From Mycobacterium sp. 852002-51961_SCH5331710 (GTDB lineage: Bacteria > Actinomycetota > Actinomycetes > Mycobacteriales > Mycobacteriaceae), in NCBI RefSeq assembly GCF_001665535.1, contig NZ_LZSQ01000105.1:18841-82840 (forward strand): 64,000 bases of DNA. Direction: 5' to 3'. Of this stretch, positions 19,631 to 32,900 are shown piece after piece; position 1 is the stretch's first letter; each line of letters begins with the position of its first letter. The position numbers and the translations under genes are program-made. A model generated the notes under the pieces. That model ran no database searches and had not been told where the DNA came from. It worked only from the letters and a program-made list of their open reading frames with translations.

Positions 19631-20562
19631 AAAGAACTCGGCGGCGGAAACGTCGTCGCCAGATTCCATCGTCCAACCCGGACTTTCGAGTCCCGCTCGT
19701 TTCGACCTCGGGTTTTCTGCGCTCGGGCTTTGATGAGCGATAGAAGAGGGCCGTTATCCGTCGTGCCTTCCTCCGGAAGAAAGCTGCCGCGCGGGCGGCA
19801 GCCAAGCAACCGGCCACACCGCGAGATCGTGGCGTATTTCGGGTAAGTGTGGGCAACGGCCCCGCCGCAACACCGGTGGGCGAAGTGGGAAGATAACTGT
19901 CTGACCGTGGCCGACGTCGTCAGAAACTATGGGCTCCTGCGCTGAATCGCGATCAAGGTCCACTGCGCTCAATCTTTCCCGCCGAACCCAAGCCGACGTC
20001 GCGGCCATCTTGGCTGAACCGGGGCCCGAGTAAGTGTCTGACTCCGTCAGCGCCTACCATTCAAGTTTGCTCTTTGCAGCCTTTACCAGCTCACAGCAAC
20101 CCCTAAAGGCGACCGCGTTCAGGGATCCTCGAAGCGGAACATTGCCGTCGTCACCGGATGATCATTACGGATGACCGCGGTATGGCGACGTGTAGGGAGC
20201 CAGATTCCTATCGTTTCGTCTGAAATTTACGGCTGATGCCAACCTTTGCTGACTGACGGACCGCCGCTCTCCTTAGGTTCGCTCACGGCTGGCAAGGGTC
20301 GGAGTCGGCATTGCCCAGGTGGATTTCCGTCGGATATGAGCATGCGTTCCAGGACAAGATCAAATCCTATTGCAGCAGGTCAACCGGCCTGCTTCACTAC
20401 AGGCCGGTCCCGGCTGCGCGGCTATTTGCTACACCGTCAATTTATTAAATTCAGAAGTTCGCTGAGAAACTTCGAAAACCCCACCCGTAACTGGCCGCCT
20501 CATCTATCGTTGGGAGAAACGGGCTATTGACGCACCAGTTCGATCTGACGGTGGAGAGTGGG
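19631..20562. other. 932-base gap between the two mbtH genes
   Basis: No credible gene. The sequence is less GC-rich than the genes on either side. The first ~40 bases after the first mbtH stop (CTCGGCGGCGGAAAC...) resemble the stretch between the second mbtH stop and the NRPS start (CTCGGGAGCGGGAAC...). I read this as a remnant of a duplicated mbtH-NRPS junction. A 9-base stem hairpin lies at 20383-20408. The second mbtH and the NRPS genes may have their own promoter in the last ~150 bases. Confidence 0.5.
20383..20408 (+). terminator. Hairpin between mbtH copies, possible terminator
   Basis: ACCGGCCTG (20383-20391) pairs perfectly with CAGGCCGGT (20400-20408) around an 8-base loop, without a following T-run. 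It could end the mmpS-mmpL-mmpL-mbtH transcript, making the NRPS part a separate transcription unit. Confidence 0.5.
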
Positions 20563-20793
20563 ATGAGCATCAATCCTTTCGACGACGATAATGGAACATT
20601 CGTCGTTCTAGTTAACGACGAGGAGCAGCACAGCCTGTGGCCCACGTTTGCCGAGATCCCAGACGGTTGGCGGGTGGTTTATGGCGAAGCGGAGCGCGCG
20701 GCGTGCCTCGACTACATCGAGCAGAACTGGCCTGACATACGGCCAAAGAGTCTGCGCGACAGGCTGGCGAGAGACCGCGCTCATTCGAATTAG
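20563..20793 (+). CDS. MbtH-like NRPS activator, second copy
   Basis: 76 residues from ATG 20563 with a GGAGAG element upstream. Protein nearly identical to the first copy up to the penultimate helix ([38 protein letters not shown]). The nucleotide sequences differ mostly at third positions, so the duplication is not very recent and both copies have been kept under selection. It ends 44 bases before the NRPS gene and is its most likely operon partner. Confidence 0.96.
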   Translation: MSINPFDDDNGTFVVLVNDEEQHSLWPTFAEIPDGWRVVYGEAERAACLDYIEQNWPDIRPKSLRDRLARDRAHSN

Positions 20794-20837
20794 CTCGGGA
20801 GCGGGAACTTCGTCGAGCGGTCTCTTGGGGGTCCATT

Positions 20838-23800
20838 TTGCTTCATGACCGGTCGCTGGAAGCTACCCGCCAGCAGTTAGACATATGGCTCGCGCAGGAG
20901 ACGGGCCAAGCCGGCACGGAGTGGCAACTCGGGCTCTTCGTGCGGATCGACGGACTGGTAGACCGCGATGCCCTTGAGTGGGCAATCGACCGCGTAGTGC
21001 GGGAGTCCGAACCTCTGAGGGCCGCTTTCTCTGAAGTAGACGGCAAGGTCGTCCAAGCTGCGATCGATTTTTCAGACGTTGATGTGGCGTTCCATGACCT
21101 CAGTGGCTCGCTCCATCCCGTTGAGGAAGCGCGTCGGTTAGCCGATTCGATCCAGCGGATACCGATGTCGCTCGCAGGCCCGTTGTTCAGGTTCGCGCTG
21201 TTCAAGACGCGTCTTGATGAGTTCTACCTGTTCGGGTGCTGCCACCACATAGTCATCGACGGGTTCGGCATTGCGTTGGTCGGACAACGGATTGCATCGC
21301 TCTACTCCTCTGCGGTTTCCGGAACCGCCGTTACTCCCGCACTCTTCGGCTCATTGGAGGATTTGGTCGCTTGGGAGTCCGAATACGAATCCTCGAACGA
21401 TTACCTCGAAGACAAGGCATTCTGGACGGAACACCTTCCGCAAGAACCTTCGCTAAGCAGCCACGGATGCGACGCAGCGGAGAAGTGCGATTCGGGGCCT
21501 TCGGACCCAGTGCCTCTAGACCGTCGTGTTCTTGACCGCCTCGAAAAGTTCGCCGACCTGTGGCAGGTACCGCGAAATGTGGTCATCACCGCGGCGTGTG
21601 CGCTCGTGATTCGAGGCTTGTGTGCGGACGGCCCGGAGGTCGTGCTCGACTTTCCGGTCAGTAGGAGAGTACGCCCGGAGTCCAAGACCCTCCCCGGGAT
21701 GCTGGCCGGAGTCGTCCCGCTGGTACTGGCGCTATCGCCGCAGTCCACTGTCGCCGACTTCTGCAGGCTGGTTGATGCACGAATGCGGGAAGTGTTGCAG
21801 CATCAACGCTTCCCGGTACATGTCCTTGAGCGCAACGCCCACGCTCGTGTGAACGGCCCTTCGGCGAACAGGGTGAGTGTCAACTTCCTTCCGGCGTCGT
21901 TCACACTGGATTTCGGTGGCGTTCGGGCATCGGCGTCCCTGACCAATGCCGGCCGTATGGGCGGCTTTGGGTTGATCTTCTCCGACGCGGGCGGCGACCT
22001 TGCACTAAGCGCGACAGGTGCTGGCCATCCGCTTTCCAGTGTCGATGTCGCCGATCTAGCAGAGCAGTTGGAGCGCGTCCTATCGGCAATGTTTGACGAC
22101 CCTTCACAGTCACTGCGTTCGCTCGCTGTGCTCGATGCGCACGACCGGGCACGACTGGATGAGATGGGTAATCGAGCAGTGCTGGCGGCTCCGACGCCAT
22201 CGAGGATTTCGATCGCAGAGTTGTTCGACCGTCAGGTGGCCCGCGCTCCGCAGGCAGTGGCGTTGGTTTGTGGGGAGCGGTCATGGACCTACCGCGAGGT
22301 CGATGAGGCCGCGAATCAGCTTGCGCACCTGTTCGCTCAGCACGGTGCTGGGCCGGGAGAGGTTGTCGCCCTACTGTTTCCGCGATCTGCCGAGGCGATC
22401 CTGGCGATACTGGGCGTCCTCAAGACCGGAGCGGCTTACCTGCCGATTGACATAGGGCACCCTGAGGTGCGGATCAGGTTCATGCTCGGAGATGCCGAGC
22501 CGGTGGTAGCGGTCACCAACGCGACGTTGGTGGAGCGGTTGAGCGGCTTCCATGTGCCGGTGATCGACGTCGACAGTCTTCGGATCGAATCTCATTTTTC
22601 CAGCTCGCAGCCGGCTCCTACGGCGGATGATATCGCCTACCTCATCTACACCTCGGGCACTACCGGCGTGCCGAAAGGGGTGGCCGTTACTCACGGCAAC
22701 GTCGTCCAGTTGCTGCAGTCAGCGGATCAGACGCTGATCGCGCCAGGACAGGTGTGGACGCAGTGGCATTCGTATGCCTTCGACGTGTCGTGCTGGGAGA
22801 TTTGGGGCGCACTGCTGGGTGGTGGGTGCCTGGTGGTGGTGCCCGAGGCCGTGGCGAGTTCACCGGACGATTTCCACACGTTGTTGGTGACCGAGAAGGT
22901 CAGTGTGCTGTGCCAGACGCCGTCGGCCGCTGGGATGTTGCCGTCGCGGGGGCTGGAGTCCTTGACCCTTGTGGTGGCAGGCGAGGCTTGCGCACCCGAC
23001 TTGGTCAGTCGCTGGGCGTCCGGGCGCGTGATGATCAATGCGTATGGTCCAACGGAAGCCACGGTGTACTCGGCGATGAGTGCGCCGTTGGCGCCGGGAT
23101 CGGGGGCGGTGCCCATCGGGGGGCCGGTGCCCGGAGCTGCGTTGTTTGTGCTCGATGCGTGGTTGCGTCCGGTGCCCGTGGGGGTGGTTGGCGAACTGTA
23201 CATAGCCGGCGCTGGGGTAGCCGTCGGATATGTGCGGCGTCCCGGGTTGACTGGTTCGCGGTTTGTGGCGTGCCCGTTCGCAGGAGCGGAAGCGACCGGT
23301 CTAAGAATGTATCGCACCGGTGATCTCGTGCGTTGGGACGAAAGCGGCCAACTGCACTACTTGGGACGCACCGATGAACAGGTGAAGATTCGCGGATACC
23401 GGATTGAGCCGGGTGAGATCCAGGCGGTGTTGGGTGGACTCGACGGGGTGGCCCTGGCGGCGGTCATCGTCCGCGAGGATCGTCCTGGCTATAAGCGTCT
23501 GGTTGGATACGTCACTGAATCTTCAGATGGCGCAGTCGATCCCGATCAACTGCAGGTTGCGTTGGCCGAACGGCTGCCTTCGTACATGGTGCCCGCAGCC
23601 ATCGTGCTGCTCGACGCGTTTCCGTTGACTGTTAACGGAAAACTCGACAGAGCTGCCCTTCCGGCGCCGGAGTACAGTGCGGGAACGTACCGCGCCCCAG
23701 CCACTCCGACCGAAGAAATACTGGCCGGCATCTACACCCAAGTGCTCGGGCTCGAGCGCGTCGGGGTTGATGAGTCGTTCTTCGATCTGGGCGGGGACAG

Positions 23801-23940
23801 CATTCTTGCAATGCGCCTAGTTGCCACGATCAACGCCGGCCTGGGCGTACAGCTCGCGGTGCGCGCGGTGTTCGACGCCCCTACGGTGGCACAGCTAGCT
23901 CTCCGCGTGACCGAAGGCGGCGACCGGCGGGAGCCGTTGG
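20838..23940 (+). other. NRPS module 1: starter C - A1 - T1
   Basis: The starter condensation domain is divergent from the other ten (HHIVIDGFG instead of HHIAxDGWS), in line with an acyl rather than peptidyl donor. The A1 pocket residues I read by eye from core motifs A4-A5 are D-V-W-C-V-A-A-V-Y-K, suggesting a hydrophobic residue (not resolved between aliphatic and aromatic). Boundaries are approximate. Confidence 0.75.
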
Positions 23941-26900
23941 TGGCAGTCGAGCGGCCGTCAGTGGTGCCGTTGTCCTACGCGCAGAGCCGGTTGTGGTTTC
24001 TCAACCGGTTTGAGAGCGGTGCGGCGACATACAACATGCCCACGGCGTTGCGACTCAGCGGTGCGCTCGATCTCCATGCGCTTGACATGGCGCTGGACGA
24101 CGTGATCGCACGCCATGAATCGTTGCGCACTGTCTTCCCCGACGTTGACGGCGAGCCGTATCAGCGGGTGCTGCCTGCGGAGGCTGGGATGTGGCGGCGC
24201 GGCGGCAAGACGATCGAGCACCTCGCCGAAGAGGATCTCCCCGTCGAGCTGGCGGCGTTGGCGAAATATCGCTTCGATCTGGCCAACGAAATACCGATAC
24301 GCGCACAGATCTATGCGACGGGGTCGGATCAATATGTGCTCGGAATTGTGGTGCATCACATCGCTTTTGACGGTTGGTCGTTCGCACCGATGGTGCGGGA
24401 TGTGGCTGAGGCATATCGCACGCGACGAGCCGGGCAGGAGCCGAGCTGGTCACCGTTACCGGTGCAGTATGCCGATTACACGCTGTGGCAACAAGATTGG
24501 CTGGGTGACGAGGCAGATCCAGACAGCGTGATCGCAGCGCAGCTGGGCTATTGGCGAGCGGAGTTGGCGGACTTGCCGGAGGTGGTGTCGCTGCCGGCAG
24601 ATCGCCCGCGCCCGGCGGTGCCCAGCTATCGCGGTGACGGGGTGGAGTTGCGCATCGAGGCGCCGCTGTGGGCGCAGGTCAAGGCGGTGGCCGCGGCGCA
24701 CAAGACGACGGCGTCGATGGTGATGCAGGCTGTCCTGGCGGTAGTGCTGAATCGCGCCGGTGCCGGTGAGGATATCGTGATGGGCTCACCAATCGCCGGG
24801 CGGTCAGACGCCGCGCTCGACGATCTGGTCGGTTTCTTCGTCAACACCTGGGTGCTGCGTGTTCCGGTGGGCTCCCAGGACTCGTTCAGCGAGGTGCTCG
24901 AGCGGGTACGCCAGAAGGCGTTGGATGCCTACTCCAATCAGGATGTGCCGTTCGAGTTGCTGGTGGAGCAACTCAACCCGGTGCGCTCCGCGTCGCATCA
25001 CCCACTGTTTCAGGTGGCCTTGGCGTTTCAGAACAATCTGCGCCCGGATATGACGCTCGAGGAAGTCAGCCTCGAGACAATCGAAATGGACACGCGCACC
25101 GCAAAGTTCGACCTGGATATCCAACTCAGTGAGTCGCCAGGTTCCGATGCGCCGATGACCACCGGTACGGTCACCTACGCCACAGACCTCTACGACCGGT
25201 CGACCATCGAGCGGATGGTCGCCTGGTTCGGCCGCGTGCTCGAGGCGGTCGTCACGGACACCTCAGTGGCTGTCGGTGATGTCGCATTGCTCGCCGAGGG
25301 GGAGCGCAGCCTGGTGCTGTCGGAATGGGCGGGTGCCCAGGTGCACACGCCGGTGGGGCTGGCTCCTGAACTGCTGGCGGCGGCGGCGGCCGACAGTCCC
25401 GACACCTTGGCCGTCATCGACGGCGACCGGCAGTACTCCTACCGCGTGCTCGATGAATGGTCGACGCGGCTGGCGCGGGTGCTCATCGAAGCGGGGGTAG
25501 GGCCGGAATGCACCGTGGCGGTGGCGATGGATCGCCGGGTGGAGCTGGTGGTGTCCTGGTGGGCGGTACTCAAGGCCGGCGGTGCATATGTGCCTGTGGA
25601 TCCCGCACATCCAATCGAGCGCATCGCGGGGCTACTGGATGCGGTCGCCGCGCGCTGCGTATTGACCTACGGCACCGACACGTTGGCGGGAGCGGGATCG
25701 CGCCCGGTCTTGCGCGTTGATCGTCGGGATCTGTCGCGGCACAGTGCGGATCCGATCACCGACAGCGATCGGTTGGCTCCACTTTCTGCCGACAACGCCG
25801 CATATGTGCTCTTCACGTCGGGCTCCACCGGCGTGCCCAAAGGGGTCGTCGTCAGTCACGCCGGTCTATTGGGTGTGGCGGCAGCCCACCGTGGACAGTT
25901 CGCGCTTCGCGCGGGATCACGTGTGTTGATGGTCGCCGCACCGACTTTCGATGCTTCCATCTTCGAATGGATGTGGGCGGTGGGCTCATTCGCGACGTTG
26001 GTGGTAGCCGCACATGACGCCTACGGCGGGGAGGCATTGACCGATGTCTTGAGCACTCACCCGGTCGACGCCGCGTTACTGACCCCGACAGTGCTGTCCA
26101 CGCTCGATCGCGCCCGGGTAACTGGGCTCGAGACCCTGGTGACCGGAGGGGAGGCCTGCCCCGCGGAACTGGTTGCCGCCTGGGCGCCGGGCCGTCGCAT
26201 GTTCAACGCCTATGGGCCGACCGAGGCGACCATCTGGGCGACGTGTGATGCGTTGACCGTCGGAGAACCGGTGCGCATCGGAACCCCGATCGCCGGGGTT
26301 ACCGCGTTGGTGTTGGACGCTCGCCTCGAGCCCGCCCCCATAGGAGTGGTGGGTGAGCTGTATTTGGCTGGGCCCGCGGTGGCGCGCGGCTATGTCGGCC
26401 GACCGGGCCTGACCGCCGAGCGGTTCGTCGCCGCCCCCCATGGTGCGGCAGGGATGCGGATGTACCGCACCGGTGATGTGGTGCGCTGGACCAAGGACGG
26501 CACGCTGGATTATCTAGGTCGCGCAGACGCCCAGGTGAAGCTGCGCGGGCAACGCCTGGAACTCGGCGAGGTGGAAAACACGCTGTTGGCCTGTCCGCAG
26601 GTCACTCGGGCCGCTGCCAGCCTGCACACGAGTGATAACGGTGATCATCTGGTGGCCTACGTGGACTTGGAACACACCACAGCCGTCGAACACGAGAGCC
26701 AAACCGTCGAGCACTGGCAAAACATCTACGACGAGCTATACGAGGCTGACATCGAGGCGCCGGAGTTCGGCAGCGACTTCCGGGGCTGGAACAGCAGCTA
26801 CACCAACGATCCGATACCCGTGACCGAAATGCAGCAGTGGCGATCGGCCACTGTGAACCGCATCATGGCGTTGCAACCAAGACATGTCTTGGAGATCGGC

Positions 26901-29900
26901 GTTGGCTCAGGCCTGGTGTTGTCCGAAATCGCACCTCTATGTGAGAACTACTGGGGGACAGATTTTTCCGCTCCTACCGTTCGAAAGTTGCAGTCAGCGG
27001 TGGCCTCACAGCCTTGGGGCGGTCGGGTCCGGCTGCTGACTCAGCCCGCGCACGTTTCGGGAGCACTTCCACGAGATTTGTTCGACACCATCATTATCAA
27101 CTCGGTCATCCAGTACTTCCCCAGCCCACATTATCTGGCCCAGGTGATTGGGACCGCTCTCGATCTGCTCGCGCCGGGTGGAGCTTTGTTCATCGGCGAC
27201 GTGCGCAACTACAGCCTGCAAAGTGCGTTCCAGACGGGTGTTGTGCTGGCCCACACCTCCGAAGGCGACGCTGCCGATATCCGGCACCGGGTTCAACGAG
27301 CAATGATGGGCGAGCCCGAATTGCTGCTTGCACCAGAGTTTTTCACCACATTGGCCGCCGAGAACACATCGGTGGCCGGCCTGGACATCCAGCTGAAACG
27401 CGGAACCGCCGACAACGAGCTGACCCGTTACCGCTATGAGGTCGTCATTTACAAGACGCCCGCTGCCTTGCGCTCGCTGGTCGATGTTCCGGCATGGGAA
27501 TGGAGCTCCTGTGATGGACTTGAAGGGTTGCATGCCCTCCTGACGTCTCAACACCCGGAAACGGTACGTATCACCGGGATTCCGCACGCCGGCGTCATCA
27601 GCGACGTCCGGGCCGAACAGGGCCTAGCTGAAGGGCTTTCTCTGAGCGAGGCGTTGGCTTTCGCTGCCGGAGCGCCTGAGGCAATCACTCCCGAGCAATT
27701 GCATCGTCTCGGTGAAACCAGCGGATACCGGGCGGCGGTCACGTGGGGCCGCCAGCCTGGCGATCTGGATGCGGTCTTCACGCGTCCCGCCGACTTCGGC
27801 CATTCGTCGGCGTTGTGCGATCTGTACCTCCCTGCCGCCCACCCTGGGGCCAGCGCATACGCAAACGATCCGCACGCCAACACCAAGATAAGCGCGGTGC
27901 GCCAGTGGATGAGCTCTCGGCTGCCTGACTACATGGTGCCGACTCACTTCGTGGTGCTCGACGAGTTCCCTATGACTTCCTCGGGCAAAATCGACCGAAA
28001 AGCTCTGCCCGAACCAGTGACTGCGGCAACAACATTCCGGGAGCCGCGGACTCAGACCGAAAGAGTCGTCGCCGACGTTTTCGCCGAGGTGCTGGGCGTC
28101 GACCGGGTGGGGCTCGATGACGACTTCTTCGCCCTGGGCGGAGATTCGCTGATCGCGATCCGCGTCAGTGCTCGGCTGCAGACTGCCTTGGAGCGGGAAG
28201 TCCCCGTGCGATATCTGTTCGACGCCCCCAGGGTCGGAGAACTCGCCGATCACCTGGGCCAGCCTAGTGATGGTGCGGCCCATTCCGCCCTGCGGCCGAT
28301 GCCGCGTCCGGAGCGGGTGCCATTGTCTTTCGCCCAGAGTCGGTTGTGGTTCTTGGATCAGCTGCAAGGGCCGTCCGCCATCTACAACATGGCGGTGGCC
28401 TTGCGGCTGTGCGGGAAGCTGGATGCGGGCGCACTCGGCGCGGCCCTGGGCGATGTGGTGGACCGGCATGAGAGCCTGCGCACCTTGTTCGTGACAGATG
28501 GAGGCATTCCCCACCAGGTGGTGACACCGTCCGTTGAGGCCGACTTCGGTTGGGAGGTCATCGATGCCGGCCACTGGCCGAAGGCGCAGCTTGTCGAGGC
28601 AATAGACACGGCGGTGCGTCACAACTTTGATCTCGCTGTCGAGATTCCAATGCGCGCGACGCTGTTTCGTACTGCTGATGACGAGCATCTACTGGTGGCA
28701 GTGGTGCATCATATCGCCGCGGACGGTTGGTCAATCGCCCCGTTGGTGCGTGATCTAGGGCTTGCATACGACAGCCGGTGTGCGGGACGGAGTCCGGACT
28801 GGTCGCCTTTGGCGGTGCAGTACATCGACTACACGCTGTGGCAGCGCGCGCACCTGGGTGACGTCGACGACGAAAGCAGTCCCATCAGCGCTCAGATCGC
28901 CTATTGGGAGCAGGCTCTTGCCGGCCTACCCGAACGGCTGATGTTGCCCACCGACAGGCCCTATCCGCCGGTGGCTGATTACCGCGGGGCCAGCGTGGCG
29001 GTGGACTGGTCGGCCCAGCTGCAGCGACAGGTGGCTCGGCTGGCCCGGGACAGCAACGCCACCAGTTTCATGGTGATTCAGTCTGCAATGGCGGTGCTGC
29101 TATCCGAAATCAGCGGCAGCAGCGATGTGGCGGTGGGCATCGCCATCGCCGGACGCGGTGACCCGGCACTCGATGACTTGGTCGGCTTTCTTGTCAACAC
29201 CTTGGTGCTACGAGTCGACCTGAGCAAGGAACGCGATATCGCTGGAGTATTGGCCCAGGTACGCAGGCGTGGTTTGGCCGCCTACGAGCACCGGGATGTG
29301 CCTTTCGAGGTACTGGTGGACCGGCTCAACCCGATCCGATCGCTGTCTCATCACCCATTGGTACAGGTGATGATCACGTGGCAGAACCTCCCATGGCACA
29401 GCAACGGCCCAGCGGCCGGCCTCCAATTGGGCGACGTTCAGGTTGAGCCGCTGCCCGCGGACACCTGCACCGCCCGCATGGATCTGGTGTTCTCTTTGGC
29501 TGAGCGGTGGACGGAAGCCGGTGAGCCGGCCGGGATTTCGGGAATGGTGGAGTTCCGAACCGACGTGTTCGACGCCGACACAATCGAAACCCTGGTCAGG
29601 CGCTTGGAACGGGTGCTCCTAGCGATCACCGCGGATCCGGCTCAGGCATTGTCGTCGCTGGATGTGCTCGATGCCGCCGAACACGCTCTGCTTGACGAGA
29701 TCGGCCACCGGGAGGTCTTGAATCAGCCGTTGACCGGGGAGTCGATTCCTGCGGTGTTCGCACAACAGGTAGCACGCGCGCCGAGGGCGACGGCATTGAC
29801 TTTTGCGGGTCAGTCGATGTCCTACCGTGAGCTCGATGAGGCATCAAACCGTCTGGCGCACTTGCTGATCAGTGAAGGTGCAGGTCCGGGGCGGTGCGTG

Positions 29901-32900
29901 GCGACGTTGTTCGATCGTTCGTCCGAGGCGATCATCGCCATCGTTGCGGTCCTCAAGACGGGGTCGGCCTACCTGCCGATCGATCCATCTGTGCCGGCGG
30001 CGCGGATCGCTTTCATGGTGGCAGATTCCACGCCGATCGCAGCGGTCACCTCTGCAGGGTTGACTGACCGATTGCAAGGCCTCGATCTGAGGGTCATCGA
30101 TGTCGCCGATCCGCGCGTTGACACCTACCCGTTGACCGCACTGGCTGCCCCGGCAGCACAGGACATCGCCCATATCATCTACACCTCGGGTACAACTGGG
30201 ACGCCGAAGGGAGTGGCGGTCACGCACCACAACGTGACCCGACTCTTCGACGGTCTTGACGTCGGTCTGAGTACGGGACCGAATTCGGTCTGGTCCCAGT
30301 GCCATTCATATGCCTTCGATTATTCGGTATGGGAGATCTGGGGGGCATTGCTGTCCGGCGGGCGGCTGGTGGTGGTACCGGACGCGGTGACTCGGTCCCC
30401 CCGGGACCTGCATGCGTTGCTGGTTGCCGAAGGCGTCACCGTGCTCAGTCAGACTCCGTCGGCGGTGGGGATGCTGTCATCTCAGGGTTTGGATCAGACG
30501 GCGCTGATGATCGCGGCCGAACCGTGCCCGCCTGACGTAGTGGATCGGTGGGCGCCGGGACGCGTGATGATCAACGGTTATGGACCGACGGAGACGACGG
30601 TGTATGCCACCATCAGCGCACCACTTGTTGCGGGCTCGGCGGACGTGCCGATCGGTGTGCCAGTCCCGGGAGCAGCGTTGTTTGTTCTCGACGCCCGGTT
30701 GCGGGCGGTACCGGCCGGGGTCGTCGGGGAATTGTATGTGGCCGGTTCCGGGGTAGGGCTGGGTTACGTGGGCCGGCCGGGATTGAGCGCGTCTCGGTTT
30801 GTGGCCTGTCCCTTCGGGGCGCCGGGTCAGCGGATGTATCGGACCGGAGATCTGGTGTCGTGGGGCGCTGACGGACAGCTGCGCTATTTCGGTCGGGCTG
30901 ACGAGCAGGTCAAGATCCGGGGCTATCGCATCGAATTGGGCGAGATCCAGGCCGCGCTGACGGCGTTGGAGGGTGTGGATCAAGCCGCCGTGATCGCCCG
31001 TGAGGACCGCGTCGGCGACAAGCGCCTGGTCGGATACATAACGGGAGATGCCGATCCGACACAGGTCCGCGCCCAACTATCTGACCGGCTGCCGGCGTAC
31101 ATGGTGCCAACGGCGGTGGTCCTCCTCGATGCCCTGCCGCTGACGGTCAACGGCAAGCTCGACAAGCGCGCGTTGCCGGCACCGGAGTACGCCGAATGCG
31201 ACACGTATCGCTCCCCGCGCACTGCGGTTGAGGAAATCCTGGCTGGGATCTTCGCTCAGATACTGGGACGTGAGCGGGTGGGGGTCGACGACTCATTCTT
31301 CGACCTCGGCGGGGACTCATTGTCCGCAATGCGGGTGACTGCCGAGATCAACACCGCGCTGGGCGTCGACGTCGCGGTGCGAACGCTCTTCGATGCCTCC
31401 ACAGTCGCCCAACTCGCGCCGCGTATCGGAGAAGGTTCACCTGGGCTGCCGCCATTGGTGGTCGTCGAGAGACCGGCGGCGATACCGCTGTCCTTCGCGC
31501 AGCAACGGTTGTGGTTCCTCGAACAGTTGCAGGGATCGTCAGCTGTCTACAACATGCCAATAGCGTTACGGCTCAGCGGTCAGCTTGACGCCGGGGCATT
31601 GGGTGCGGCACTGGCGGACGTGGTCGGACGCCAGGAGACCCTGCGCACAATATTCACGACGGTCGACGGCGCACCCCGTCAGTTGTTGGTGCCCACGGAG
31701 CGGACCGACTTCGGCTGGGGGGTCCTCGACGCCCGGGAGTGGTCGCCCACCAGGCTGAATGAGGCCATCCAGGAGGTGGCGTCTTACACGTTTGATCTGA
31801 ACACCGAGATACCGCTGCGCGCAAGGCTTTTCCGTATCGCCGATGACGAGCATGTACTGGCTGCAGTGGTGCATCACGTCGCAGCGGACGGATGGTCGGT
31901 ACGTGCCTTGGTAGCCGACCTGGGAACCGCATACGCCAGCCGGAGTTCAGGTCGAGATCCGGATTGGGCGCCGCTGCCGGTGCAGTACGTCGACTACACG
32001 CTGTGGCAGCGTCGGCACCTGGGTGATCTTGAGGACAGTGAAAGCCCCATCGCCGTGCAGCTCGCTTATTGGGAACGGGCGCTGGCGGGGCTCCCCGAGC
32101 GGCTGGCAATTCCCACCGATCGGCCCTACCCAGAGCTGGCTGATTATCGCGGAACCACCGTGACGGTGGACTGGCCGGCTGAGCTGCAGCAGCGGCTGAC
32201 CGAGGTGGCTCGTAAGCACAATGCGACCAGCTTCATGGTGGTGCAGGCGGCGCTCGCGGTGCTCCTCTCGGAGCTGAGCGCGAGTTCCGATGTGGCGGTG
32301 GGTTTTCCGATAGCTGGTCGGCGTGATCCGGCGCTCGATGAGCTGGTGGGATTTTTCGTAAACACTTTGGTGTTGCGCGTCGATCTGACCGGTGATCCGA
32401 CGGTTGCCGAGATCTTTGGTCAGGTCCAACAGCGCTCGCTCGCGGCCTACGAGCACCAGGACGTGCCTTTCGAGGTGCTGGTCGAACGGCTCAACCCGAC
32501 CCGCAGCCTGACCCATCATCCGCTGGTGCAGGTAATTCTGGCGTGGCAGAACGTCGTCGGGGACCCGGTCGCCGATCTTGTTTTGGGCGATGTGCAGGTC
32601 ACCCAGCTGCCTGTGGACACCCGTACGGCCCGGATGGATATCGCGTTCTCGTTGGCGGAACACTGGACTGAAACGGGCGAACCGGCTGGGATCAGCGGCA
32701 CGGTCGAATTCCGTACCGATGTCTTCGACGCCGCCAGCCTCGAGACACTGATTGAGCGGCTGCGGCGGGTCCTCGTGGCGATGATCGCCGATCCGCAATG
32801 CCGTCTGTCGTCCATAGATGTGCTGGATGCCCACGAGCGCGCACAGCTGGATCGCTGGGGCAACCGTGCCGTGTTGGCCCAGACCGCTGCGCCCGCGTCG

